Both the position numbers and the translations under genes were made by a program. Positions 1 through 11,300 of a DNA stretch of 64,000 nucleotides are shown piece by piece. Source of the stretch: Acanthamoeba castellanii str. Neff (taxonomy: Eukaryota > Discosea > Longamoebia > Acanthamoebidae); assembly GCF_000313135.1 (NCBI RefSeq), contig NW_004457442.1:63945-127944 (forward strand), in the 5' to 3' direction. The notes below the pieces were generated by a model. That model was not told the DNA's origin. It worked only from the letters and a program-made list of their open reading frames with translations, and did not search any database. How positions within the stretch are numbered: position 1 is the first letter of the stretch; each line of letters begins with the position of its first letter.

Positions 1-34
1 GTACCCCTCTCTGCACACGCGCGTGCTTTTACCG

Positions 35-3000
35 TCAGCGCGGCAGCTCACAGCCGCCCATTAGGAGTGGACCAGGGATATACCGCGATAAAGAGAGCAG
101 AGGGCAGTAGGCTTCTTCCAATAGGCGCAGGAGGTTATGAAATCCTTGATGAAGCTCGCGATAGACTGGCTCCCTGCAACGATCAAAATAAATAAGCAGG
201 CGAACAGGAAAAACAAAAAACAAAAAAATGTTGATGTGGGGCGTGTACCACTCGGGAAGGAGGAAGACGGGGAAGTCGCTGGACCGGATCACCTCGAGGA
301 GCAGTTCGCGTAGCGTGTCCTCCTTGCCCACGAACCACTTCAACCGCGCAAGGGCCGCATAGGCCGGTGCGATGATCTTGGCCCTGCACTCCAGCAAACC
401 CACCGGCCACCTGATCAGCGCCAACCCATCAGCCTGAACTGGCGAGAACCCACCTGCGCAGGTCGTCGTCGACCACCAGAAACCCGGAGCACGCACTCGA
501 ATCGAGTCGCCTGCCTTCGCTGGAGTAGTGGCGTGGCCCGAGGGTGAAGAATGCGTGAGGAATGCGAGGGTCAAACCAGAGAAGGGGAAAAAAGAGGGCA
601 GAGGTGGGCACCGTAGCAGCACCCGGTAGAGGGAGTGGTGGTCCGGGGGAAGGACTGGCGGCCACGCGTACTTGGCGCCCTTGGGATTGCCCGCGGCAGG
701 TGCGGCGGCGGTGTCGCCCGTGTCTTCCGCCGCGCGCGCGTCGCCAGCGGACTCTTCATGATCGCCCTCCCACGGGTGGTCGACTGGGTGCCATGGGGTC
801 AGCCATGATGGAAAAAAGACTTCGCCGGACCAAGGGAAACGTGAACGCGTACAGACAGATTCCCAGCGGTGTAGGTGCGCGATGTCGCGAAGAGCACTCG
901 GCGGCAGGTCCTCGAGTTTGCCGTCCAGATGCCTCGCACCGCTCAAGAGCGCTTGTCCGGCTGACGAAGCATCTGCACGCATCACAGACCATCAGCGACA
1001 GTTAGTAACGCGACCGCATGCCCATACGAGCGCACACGACACCACACACACACGACACACACACACGACACACACATGACACCCACACGACACACACTAC
1101 ATACACACCTTGCGAGGGAAGGTGCTCGCAAGCGTCGATCGCGGTAACGGAGACCATGAAGGTGTAGCACAGGCTAGTGTCCTCTGGCAGCTGGTACCCG
1201 CGCTCGTGCCAGATCTCCCAGAAGTAGTCGCCCAGCGTCTTCGCTTCGGATTCGTGGTCGCTGCCAGTCGCCGACCTCTTGGCCCGCCCGCTGCCCGTTA
1301 GGCTTTGGCCGGTCCCCTCCCAGTTTGTCGGGTCGACCTTCCGTGCGCGGTTGACGAAGCTGGCGAAGGCTTGCCGGGGCTTGATGAGCGTCTCCTCCAT
1401 GACCTCCCAGTAGTTGTAGTGCGTCCGGCTCTTGAATGCCAGGTACTCAAGGAATGTGCATTCTTCCTTCTTACCAGCATTCGGCTCAAGCGTTTCCGGC
1501 CGAGGCGTCGCGGTGGAGGGCATCGGCACCGTCACTCGCAGCACCGCGTCGCTGCAGTCGGCCAGCTCCGACGAGCAGACGCGCCATTGTCCGTCGTAGT
1601 GGAAGAGCGACACGAACCGGGCCTTGTCGGAGATCATCAGCTTGAACACTCGCCCGCGGTGAATCCCTCCGCGCGCGTCGCTGTGAAGGAGCCCGGGTCC
1701 CAGCAGCGCGTCGGCCTCCTCCAGATTGGACGGCCGGACGTCGGTCATCTTGGCTGGCGGGTAGCACACGAGCCTCGTCGGCTGGCCAACACTATTGTCC
1801 GTGGTCGGCGTATTCTCCAGCGACATCTCGATGAGCAGGCCGGACGAGCATTCCTTCACAACCGGGTGGTCGAGCGCCTTGAAGCTGTCGGCATGCAGCA
1901 TCACCAGCGCGGGACACGTTTCGTCCCTCGTGATGTCAATGTTCAGCTCCTGGTGGCGGCCATTAGTCTGATATTAGCTGATGTCAACAGAGGGGGTTGG
2001 ACGAGGTTTGAATACCCGGGAGAGTGAGCGGAGGCCGTGGGCGGCGATGTAGGCAAAGGTGGCCAGGCGGGGACCTTCACTGTACGGTGTGCGGAGGTCT
2101 GCCGGTATGGGCAGGGGCTCGGTGAGCGCGATGACCTGGTCCTTGAGCTCCCTAAAGAGTGGTCCGTACTTGCGCTTGTAGTCCTCCCACCTCGTCGAGG
2201 GATTGGAGGAGATCTGCGTCGTATCGTGCGTGTGCGTGTGCGTGTGCGTGTGCGTGTGCGTGTGCGTGTGCGTGTGCGTGTGCGTGTGCGTGTGCGTGTG
2301 CGTGTGCAGTTGAGTGCGAAAACACGACAAGAAGTGCGCACGGGGCCAAAGTACGGACCTCAGGCCAGTAGTGGTTGGGTGCTTGCAGGTCGGTGATGGC
2401 GCCGTCCCGTAGGATCTGGAGCGCGTAGTCGAGCGTGCGAAGGGCGTGCATGTAGTTCTTCTTCCCGCGCTTGGCGTCACCTGGGGAAATGGAGCAGTCA
2501 ATCACGCATGTCCGCCACCCTAGTCTGCCCGTGTACAGTCGGCAGGATGGCTCACCTTTCCATTTGTTCTTCTTGCGCTGCTGCTTGACGTCTCCCAGCA
2601 CAACCCGCCGGAGGTCCGCCTTCCTCAGCTCGAACGGCACGCGCACGTCCTCTCGCCACACGCACTCCTTCGGCAGAAACAGTGCCTGCCGCAAACGAAA
2701 GTAGAATTATTTATTTGTATTTATTTGTATTATTAATATTTAATATTTGGTGTTCGTAAAAATAGGATAAAAAATAAAGAAATGACAAAAGGTACCGTAG
2801 AGACCCAGACTACGTTCTCTTGGACGAGGCTGCAGAAGAAGGTGAGGTGGAAGACGGTGATGCTCAAGTTATGGCTTTCGAAGTCGAGGAGGCGACTGCC
2901 GGGTTTATCGTCACTGCCGTCGGTGCTCTCAATCACGGCCATAACGTCATAGTCCGACTCTGGCGTAGCGAGGCCGTGGGCGCGCGAGCCGAAGAGGTAC

Positions 3001-3092
3001 ACGTTCACCACCCGGTGAGCGTAGGGCAGCGTCGCTGCCAGCAGCCGCTCGACCAGCGCCAGGTCAGCCTGCTTTGGCCTTTCGCACTCCAT
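35..3092 (-). CDS. RlaP-type nucleotidyltransferase fused to a T4 Rnl1-like RNA ligase
   Basis: Nine exons (3092-2796, 2685-2556, 2480-2359, 2213-2016, 1949-1109, 972-612, 510-454, 383-249, 173-35) join with matching phases into 759 aa. The first part is a polymerase-beta-fold nucleotidyltransferase: GSR at residues 35-37, then the SDYD acid pair at D47 and D49, followed by a helical part like the RlaP family (RNA-ligase-associated polymerase). From about residue 250 it resembles T4 RNA ligase 1: SLFHYDGQW after the place of motif I, FWEIWHERGYQLP, then GFLVVDDDLRRAKIIAPAY (the motif IV/V region) and the helical Rnl1 C-terminus. The usual KxDG nucleotidyl-lysine motif is not visible; SDKA stands where it should be. 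Family knowledge points to repair of broken RNA ends; this role, and whether the ligase half is active, are inference. The start at 3092 is the only ATG between the tRNA gene and the nucleotidyltransferase motifs. Confidence 0.82.
1024..1101. repeat. CA-rich microsatellite in an intron
   Basis: Imperfect CACA/CACGACA tract inside the intron between exons 5 and 6 of the RNA-ligase gene. It would add low-complexity residues if read through, and the phases on either side show that it is spliced out. Confidence 0.8.
2221..2306. repeat. TGTGCG hexamer microsatellite in an intron
   Basis: About fourteen tandem copies of a GTGTGC-type hexamer fill the intron between exons 3 and 4 of the RNA-ligase gene. 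The acceptor GCAG lies directly next to it at 2215-2214 on the minus strand. Confidence 0.9.
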
Positions 3093-3598
3093 CTTGGCCT
3101 GCCACGGCAACTGCACCGAAAAGCTGGGCGTCAAGGCCGTGAACTTGAACTTCCAAAAAGCATAACTTGCAAAAACAACTTGCAAAAAGTATGTATGAGG
3201 ACGACGTGACTTGAACACGCAACCTTCTGATCTGGAGTCAGACGCTCTACCAATTGAACTACGCCCCCTTGCCGAAATGAAACCCATTTCACTGTTGATA
3301 AAGGGAAACCGAAGGTTATCTTCCATCTGCACCGTGGGGCTTGCATCTGATAGCAAGACCTTTTCCGCTCAAGTTCGTGTCCTCAAGTTGGTCACAACCA
3401 AAACAGGCCACCAATCCTTCAGATGAACTTTACGCAACGGCCGGAGAGAAAGGGCGGGAAAACGGAGTTTCTTACACACTTCTCCGTTCCTTGCTTTTTC
3501 CTCCGGGCGGTGGCCGTTTCTCCGCCGCAGTGGTTTCTGGCGGCGTTCATCTCTCGAAGATCTTTGTCACGCACCCGAGTCTCACACACATCACACAC
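3093..3598. other. Divergent intergenic region containing tRNA-Trp
   Basis: About 500 bp between the start codons of the minus-strand RNA-ligase gene and the plus-strand NAP/SET gene. It must hold both Pol II promoters, and it holds the tRNA-Trp gene. Apart from the tRNA I see no clear TATA box; short CACACA runs lie just before the NAP start. Confidence 0.6.
3196..3268 (-). tRNA. tRNA-Trp (anticodon CCA)
   Basis: 73-nt cloverleaf read on the minus strand. Acceptor strands GGGGGCG (3268-3262) and CGTCCTC pair in 7 of 7 positions with two G-U pairs. The anticodon stem is TCTGA/TCAGA with loop CTCCAGA, giving anticodon CCA. The T-arm is GCGTG-TTCAAGT-CACGT and the discriminator is A. There is no intron. 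A run of five T on the minus strand (3188-3184), eight bases after the discriminator, is a good Pol III terminator. The gene sits in the divergent intergenic region between the RNA-ligase gene and the histone chaperone gene. Confidence 0.95.
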
Positions 3599-4902
3599 AT
3601 GGACGCTGCCAAGGGAGGAAAGAAGGGAGGCAAGAAGGGTGGTAACCAGCCCCAGCAGCAGAAGAAGGGCCAGGCGCAGCCCCAGCAGAAGAAGGGTCAG
3701 GCCGCCCCGGCCGCCGCCGCCAAGGGCCAGGCCAAGCCTCAGCAGAAGGGCCAGGCCGCCCCGGCCGCCGCCGCCAAGGGTCAGGCTAAGCCCCAGCAGC
3801 AGAAGAAGGGCCAGGCCGCCCCGGCCGCCGCCGCCGCCGCTGCTCCCGCCAAGCAGCAGCAGAAGAAGAAGGGCCAGGCCGCCGCTGCCGCCCCCAAGGA
3901 GGAGAAGGCCGTCGTGGCCCAGCCTCCCGCCAAGAAGGCCAAGGCTGATGAGGAGCAGCAGGCCGAGATCGCCGAGCTCAGCGAGGCCGCCCAGAAGGAG
4001 CTCGCCGAGATCACCGAGGCGTTCAACAAGATGGCCGATGAGGAGATGAAGGCCGTCGCCAAGATCACCCGCGAGTTCAACGGCAAGCGCAAGCCTCTTC
4101 TTGAGAAGCGCAAGCAGGTCGTCTCCAAGATCCCCGGCTTCTGGCTTCAGGCTGTACGCACCTCCAACTCCATGCTTTGTTTTTAAAATCGTTGCCTAAT
4201 CGCTGTACGACCTTTGCAGCTTGCCAACACTCCCGCCGCTGGTCTCATCAACGACAAGGACGCCGAGGTGTTCCAGTACCTCAAGGACATCAGCGTCATC
4301 GAGCCCACTGACGATGAGGCCGACAAGGCCAAGGCTGATGATGATTTCAAGATTGTCTTCGTACGCGCCTCCCTCACCCCTCTTGAGATTTAGCCTCTCA
4401 CTTGCGTAGAGTGCGCATTTGCTGATGTTGTTCGTTTCTTCTTCGCCTGCCGCAGACGTTCGACAAGAACCCGTTCTTCGCCAACAAGCAGCTCTGGAAG
4501 GAGGTCAAGTATGTTGGTGAGGATGAGAACAGGGAGCTCAAGGTCACCGGCTCGCCCATCAACTGGAACAAGGGCAAGAACCCCAACGAGAAGAAGGCTC
4601 CCGCCAAGGAGGAGGCCGGCAAGCAGAAGGGCAAGAGGGCCATCGAGGAGGTCGATGAGGACGACGATGATGAGGGCACCTTCTTCGACTGGTTCACCTC
4701 CACCGAGGACGAGACCGTCGAGCTCGGCGAGTGGTTCAGGGACAAGTTCTGCCCTCAGGCCGTCGGCTACTTCATGGGCGACGTCTCCGACGATGAGGAC
4801 GACAGCGACCTTGACGAACTTGACTCCGAGGAGGAGGCCGAGTTTGCCCGTCTCGCTGGCCTCAACGGTGGTGATGACGATGACGAGGATGGCGACGAGT
4901 AA
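3599..4902 (+). CDS. SET/NAP-family histone chaperone
   Basis: Three exons (3599-4153, 4220-4360, 4456-4902) join in phase 0 into 380 aa. The first ~110 residues are low complexity: repeated KKGQA, QPQQ and poly-Ala blocks, basic overall. A long helix follows (AEIAELSEAAQKELAEI...), as in the SET/TAF-I dimerisation helix. The chaperone core then has KIPGFWLQAL, a DKDAEVFQYL segment, FFANKQLWKEVKY and a WFTSTEDET-type strand, and the protein ends in an acidic tail rich in Asp/Glu (GGDDDDEDGDE). This layout is that of SET/TAF-I proteins, which bind histones and act in nucleosome assembly and chromatin regulation. The basic Ala/Lys/Gln-rich N-terminus is longer than in animal SET. Donors are GTACGC in both introns. 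Confidence 0.9.
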
Positions 4903-5153
4903 ACCACACAAGTCTCCTCTCCCTCTTCTTCTTCACTTTACGACGATGTCTACAATACACCTTCACCACCTACACGCTCAAGCAGTGTTCCCAGCTTTAT
5001 TGCAGCCCATCGCTTGGTGTCGTGTTAAATGCTGTGTAGGTGATAGGCCGGGTGATGATGTTGATAGTGTTGGTGCGGTACGGAGGCTCCGCCCTGTCGG
5101 GCAACCGGGTTGTGAGGTCTCCCCTTTTGGCGGCGAAGTCGATTGAACCTTAC

Positions 5154-5184
<31 letters not shown>

Positions 5185-5369
5185 CTCCGCACCACGCTTG
5201 TGGAAGGCGCCTGGAGCTGGCAAGGCCCCTTCTGCAACCTCTCTTCCTCTCTGAAAGAAGGCAAAGACCAACAACAACAACGTGCAAGGGTGTGGTTTAC
5301 TGGTGTGGTGTGTATTATGGAATAACATAGATTTACATTATTGGTCTTTAAAAGACGCATGCACACGCC
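4903..5369. other. Convergent 3' intergenic region
   Basis: About 470 bp between the stop codons of the NAP/SET gene and the giant surface-protein gene. Its main content is the 18S-like fragment at 5036-5189. I see no coding exon in the rest. Confidence 0.6.
5036..5189 (+). pseudogene. Relic of the 3' end of 18S rRNA
   Basis: The segment around 5142-5189 contains GAACCTTACC, then TTTAGAGGAAGGAGAAGTCG and TAACAAGGTCTCCG. These are the near-universal bases at the 3' end of eukaryotic 18S rRNA. Upstream bases back to about 5036 (GGTGATAGGCCGGG..., GGAGGCTCCGCC, TTTTGGCGGCGAAGTCGATT) look like the arms of helix 44. Homology stops at 5189, before the TAGGTGAACC that normally follows, so this is a short fragment and not a working rDNA unit. 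It lies between two convergent genes. Confidence 0.7.
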
Positions 5370-8300
5370 TTAGAGAGGGTACGTGGCGGGGTCCTTCAAC
5401 ACCGTCGGTCGGGTGCACTTGTAGACGATGGCTGCCACGGCGCCGAGGACGAGCAGGAGGGCCACCAGGACGATCAGGGAGCCGCCGAGAACCGAGGTGA
5501 GCACGATCAGGAGCGTGTGGTCGTCCGGCTGCGGCTCCTCGGAGTAGACCGAGCAGGAGAATTCGAACTCGACGGTGAAGGTGGTGTTGACGAGGTTCTT
5601 GTTGGAGAGCAGCCGGTAGGTGCCCGGCTTGAGGAAGGGCGGCGTCGAGGTGGTCGTGCCGCGCTCCAGCAGCAGGTCCGGCACGGGCTGCGGGCCGCTG
5701 AAGGAGATGACGTGGTCCAGCACGTCGCGGTTCTCCAGCACGAGCACATCGCCCACAGCCACCCGCTTGCCGTTCCACCACGTCGACGAGTCCACCGTTT
5801 GCGGCTCCACCAGCCGCACGCGGTGCTGGTGCGCGCCGCGCGGGTAGTGCGCCGTGTTGTAGGCCACGCGCGTGACCAGCTCCGGGCGGTGCGGCTCGTA
5901 GTAGTAGGTGGTGGCGAACCACCCGTGCACGTCGTTGAAGGGCATGATCGCGCAGCAGTGGTGGTACTCGGTCGTCGACGTGGACGTGGACGTGGACGTG
6001 ACGTTGCGCGCGGACTCAGCCGTGTAGACGCAGCGACCGCACACGTCGACCTGCTTGGTGTTGTAGCTCACGCGGAGCGTGAAGCTGACCGACGAGCTCT
6101 CGACCGAGGTGATGCGGTAGAGGCCGGGCTCCTGGATGATGATCTCGAGGGTGTTGCCCGGGCGGAGCGCGGCGTAGTCCCAGCGCGTCTGGATCTGCTT
6201 CACGCGCGCCACGTCGGCCGGCACGTCGAGGCGGTACATGATGAGCGTGTAGGTGTGGCCCGCCTGCAGGTTGGTGATGGCCAGCTTCTCGCCGGTCTCG
6301 AGCGTGTCGCGCAGGATGATGGCCTCAAAGTCTTTGATCGTCGCCGTCGTCTGCGCGAAGGGCAGGAAGCAGCACTGCGTGTTGTTGCCGCCGCACACGC
6401 CGCAGAAGTCGCGCTTGGTGTCCGACCACGGGATGCCGTCGCAGCCCGCGCACTGCGTGTTGTTGCCGCCGCACACGAAGCACTGGTCCAGCTGGCCCGC
6501 CGGGCACGAGCACGCCGGGTCGGTGATGACGTGCTGGCCGAAGCACTGGCCGGCGCAGTCCTTGTCGGCGTTGAAGTCGCGCCTGGTGGTGCCCAGCGCG
6601 CACACCTGGCAATCGTCCAGCACGGCGGTGCCGTTGCACACGCCGGCGCAGTCCTGCCACGAGTTGGGCTCGAAGCCGTCGCCCGGCACGTAGCACACGT
6701 TGCAGTCGTCCCGCGTGGCGTTGCCGAAGCACCGCCCCTGGCAATCCTTGTCGGCATTGGGCGCCACGCCGGTGGAGCCCTCGACGCACTTGCCGCAGTC
6801 GTCGACGTAGGCCGAGCCCTTGCAGACGTTGTTGCAGTCGACCGTGTAGCCGCTGCCGTTGTAGTAGTTCTCGGGGGTGGCGCACACACCGCACGGGTTG
6901 TAGCGCGCGGTGCCGTTGCACACGCCCATGCAGTCCTTGAACTCGTTCACGTCCCTGCCGGACGAGCCGCCCACGCACACGCCGCACTCCACGGTCGCGC
7001 TGCCGAAGCACAGGTTGGCGCAGTCCAGCTCGTTCGCCGCGCAGCAGGTGCCCCGCTTGTCCACGACTCCGCCGCACGAGGTGGCCTGCCGCTCGGACGC
7101 CGTCATCGCGGCCGCACCGCTCGTCTCGTCCTGGTCGAACCGCTTCGCGGTCGTGCCGTTGAAGCCGCACACCTCGCTCTCCGTGATGGCACACACGCCA
7201 GCGCACGTCTTTGTCATCGGACCCTAATCATACGACACACACGGCACACACACAGTGAGAATGAAGGGAGCGAATGAAAGAATGAATGAACGAATGAATG
7301 GCGTACGTCGAGTCCGGAGGAGCCGCCGACGCAGCGCAGGCATTCATTGATCCGGGCTGTGCCGGCGCACACGCCAGCGCAGTCGATCTTGGCGGTGCCG
7401 AGGCACACGCCGGTACAGTCGCGCACGGCGTTGCCGTTGCAGGTGCCCGCGCAGTCCATGCCGTGGGAGATGTCGAGGCCGGTGTCGCCGCCGACGCAGT
7501 GGCCGCACGGGTTGAGCTTGCGCGGGCCGCCGCACTCGCCGGCGCAGTCAGCCAGGTAGGCGTGTGTGTCGCGGTCGGCGCCGCACTGGCCGCAGAACTC
7601 GGGCGTGGAGCCGTTGCACACGCCCATGCAGTCCTTGGCGAAGCCCGCAACGCGGCCGGTGGAGCCGCCCGTGCAGAAGCCGCACTCGTCGATCTTGGCG
7701 GTGCCGTTGCACACGCCGGCGCAGTCCTTGGCCTTCTCCGGGTCGTAGGCGTCGACGAACGGGTCGTAGCACACGCCGCACACGTCGCGGCGCGCACGGC
7801 CGCGCGGGGTGCCCTTGCAGTCGAGGCACGAGGTGCCGTTGCCGCCGCACACGCCGCACACGTCCTTCTGGAGGTCGGACGGGTCGACGATGATGGTGCC
7901 GTGGAGGGCCGGGTTGTTGGAATCGTGCCACACGTAGATGCCCGGGCTGAAGAACCGGTGCGGCGCGCTCGCGGCCCCCGGTGCCATCACGGCCGGGTCG
8001 CCCTCGGCCGTACGGGCCAGCTCGGCAAAGTCGTACGTGGCCCACCCGCGGGCCGCGCCGAAGCCCGAGAACATGGCCACGCCATAGGAGGTGGTCATCT
8101 GCATCGACGCCGCCGTGCCCACCTCGGGCGCGCCCAGCTCGCCGTCGCCGAAGCTGGCCTCGCCATTGTCCTCCGGCTTGTTCTCCTCGGGCTTGGCCGC
8201 CGCGCCCTCCGAGGCGCCCTCCTTGGGCTTGGCCTCGGGCTTGGCCGTCTTGCCCCCGGTCGTGGTCCCGCCCTTGGCACTGGCAGCCTTCTTGGCACCC

Positions 8301-11300
8301 TTCCTCACCACACGCTTGCTGCGCGCATTGGGGCACAGACACCGCACCTCGTCGAGCGCGGCCTCGTCGTCATGACCACCCTGCTGCTGGTAGTCCTCGA
8401 AGTAGGACAGCAGCTCCCGCTTGCGCTGGGCCGCGGTCTGCTGCACCTCGGAAGCGACGGTCGAATTGGCGGCATCGTCGTCGGCGAGCAGCGCGCTGAG
8501 GTGGTCCAGCTGCCGCTTGCGCGAGTCCAGCATCGACAGCGCGAGCTTGCGCAGGGAGAACGCCGGCTGCAGCTCCGTCGCCGTCGGTTTCGAGCTGGGC
8601 AGCGCCTTGCCGCGGTTCTTTGCGTTGCTGCGGCGGTGGTGGCTCTTCAGCTGGGCCGTCGCATGGCGGCGCTGCTCCTCGAGGACGGCCTGGCGGCGCT
8701 CTCTCTGGCGCCGCGCCGATTGGTCGGTCGAGAAATCCTCCTCGTCGGCAAAGTCCTCGTCATCGTCGTCGTATTCCGGCTCGGCGCAGCAGATGCCGTT
8801 CATGGCAAAGTCCTCCACCTGCTCCTCGTCGTCCTCGTCGCCGCCGCCAAAGTAGTGGCTCTCGCTGCGGCGCCTCTCCTGGTGTGCCTCGCGCATGCCA
8901 CGAAGGCGCGCCTCCGATACGCGGCGCATCGGTTCGTCCACGCGCCTGCAGGTGGGTGAGTGTAGTGATGCCGCGCGAGTTGTTAGTTGAAAGAAGATCA
9001 TCGTCATCGTCATCATAAGAGATCAAAAGAACAGCGCACCAGCCGGGGAAACGGGAAAGGCCTAGCACATCGTCGCCGTCGGCGATGCCGAAGTGGTCGG
9101 CCGTGGCGGGCATGGACGACGACGGCGACGAGGAGGAGGAGCGCTTGAGGTACTGGGAGGTGGCGTCGGGGACGGGGGTGGGCACGGCGGGGTCGGTGCC
9201 GTCGGGCTCGGTGTGGTCCTTGATGACGAGCATGGAGGTCATGTACTTCTGGACGTAGGCGTTGACGGTGTCGTCGTCGAGGGTCATCGGGGGCACCTCG
9301 CCCTGGATGTCGAAGCCGCGGTTCTTGAGGGTCTCGAGCTCGAATGTGGGCGCGCCGAGGTAGTCGTAGACGCCGCCGGTGATCTTGACGTTCCAGTCGA
9401 GCATGTTCTCCCACACGACCATGTCGCCCACCTTGACGCGGCGGATCTTGCTCGAGGCGTCGTCGCCCAGGCGCACGTACTGGACGCTGGCCTGCGACGG
9501 GCGGCGCACGCAGCACGTGGAGCCGTCGCCGCCGCACTTGCCGCAGATGTCGACGGTCTTGCCGGAGAGGGGCACGCCGTCGCAGCCGGCGCAGAGGCTG
9601 TTGTCGCCGCCGCACACGCCGCACACGTCGACCTCGCCGAAGCAGGCCACGTTGACGGTCTGGACGACGTGCGAGATGATGTTGTCGGGCGTCGTGTCGA
9701 AGCCCGAGTGGAGGATGACGGCGTGGATCTCCTGCTGGCCGTAGAGGGCCGTGTTGCGGGTGTCCCAGTAGGCCGAGAGCGTGTAGCGGGTGGTGCTGAT
9801 CACGGAGCCGCGGATGCGCGGGACGGTGATGGTCGAGATGAGCCGCCCGGAGCCGCCCACGGCGCCGTGCCACAGCTGTACGAGCACGTTCTGGCGCGTG
9901 AAGGTGTCGCCCAGCACCGTGACCGACACGTCGTAACCCTGAGTATACTTCTTGCCGACGCCGCCCTTGACGGCCTTGACGCCCACCGTCTTGTCCAGCG
10001 CCACGTTCTGCAGCGTGTAGCCGTCGTCGCGCAGGTTGTGGAACACGAGGCTGTAGCCGTGGTTGTTGTCCTCGTGCGTCTCGTTGATCTCGTCGTCATC
10101 GTCGAGCGTCGCGTGGATGTTGTTGGTGCCGTCGAACTTGAACAGGAACGGCACGTCGCGCTGGCCCTGCGCCGGGATGATGTTGATCCGCGTCGCACCG
10201 ATGAGCGTGCGGCCCGGGAAGAGGCACGTCAGGTCCAGGCAGTTGTCCGGGCTGCCGCGCCACAGCGACACGCTCACATCGGAGGCCTGCACCATGGCCT
10301 TGTTCCGCACCGTCACCGTCACCTGCACCACCTCCCCGAGCTTGGGGAACGGCGGCGACGCCACCATCTCCTTCGTCAGCATCGTGCGGTCCCTCTTGAA
10401 CGTCGTCCACCCTATATATAAATATAAAGAATATAAATTAGAGCATGTTGATGACGTTGTTGATGATGACGAGAAAGAAATGGAGAGGCGACACGTACAC
10501 CAGGGCAGGTTGAAGGTGGGATCGGGCTTGCTGTACTTGCGCTGCCACCAGTTGGAGACGCCCGGGTAGTGGCCGGGCTCGGCGCTGTAGTCGACCTTGA
10601 GGTACTCCTGGCCGGCCATGGTGCGGGCGATGTAGACGTAGGGCTGCACGCGGTAGGCATGCTCGGGTGAGATGGCCTCCAGGTAGCTGTGCACCGACGC
10701 GTCCCGGTTGATCGACGCTGAGCTCGTCGCCGAGTCCATGTTCTCCGCCGACTCCTCCTTGCCGCCCGCATAGCCCGTCGAGACTGAGATGCCGATGGGC
10801 AGCTTGATCTGCGGACCCACTCCCATGAACGCCCCGGAGAACTGACCAACCGACCGACCGACGATGGTGTGTGAGCCATTACACATAACACAACGCCAAC
10901 CCACAAGAACGCGGGGGAGAGGGGTAGGCGTACGATGTAGTCGACGCCGACGCTGACGCCGACGGAGCCGCTGGCGGCCTTGCGGTCGGCCGAGTGGTTG
11001 AGGATGACCTTGTTCTGGGAGCGGCCGGACTGCTGGTCGACCCACTGCTCGTGGGCGTTGGCGCCCATGGTGACCTTCTCGCCCACCATGATGCGGTTGA
11101 CCGGGTTGAAGTCGCTCGGGGCGCGGGCCGGGTAGGTGAGGAGGTTGAAGGGCTCGTGGTCGGGCGTGAACCACCAGAGGTCGCGGCCGTCGGCCTTCTG
11201 CACGCAGCGCTCGCCGCAGCTGGACGAGAGCCAGATGTCGAGGGTGCCCACCTGGTTGCCGTTCTGGTCGACGATGGGGTACTTCCACAGATCCTTGTCG

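Noticed and set aside
2037..2396. Plus-strand frame with a VRVRVRV run
   Set aside because: It is the read-through of the intronic GTGTGC microsatellite.
3131..3356. N-terminal extension of the RNA-ligase gene through the tRNA
   Set aside because: The frame is open only because the tRNA lacks stops in it. The peptide is the familiar translation of a tRNA gene.
3781..4128. Antisense frame over the histone chaperone gene
   Set aside because: Cys/Ala/Ser-rich shadow of Lys/Gln/Ala codons.
5517..10421. Long open frames on the plus strand (for example 5517-7277, 7298-8959, 9093-10421)
   Set aside because: They are antisense shadows of the GC-rich surface-protein exons: low-complexity Arg/Ala/Val/His composition, no domains, no splicing logic.
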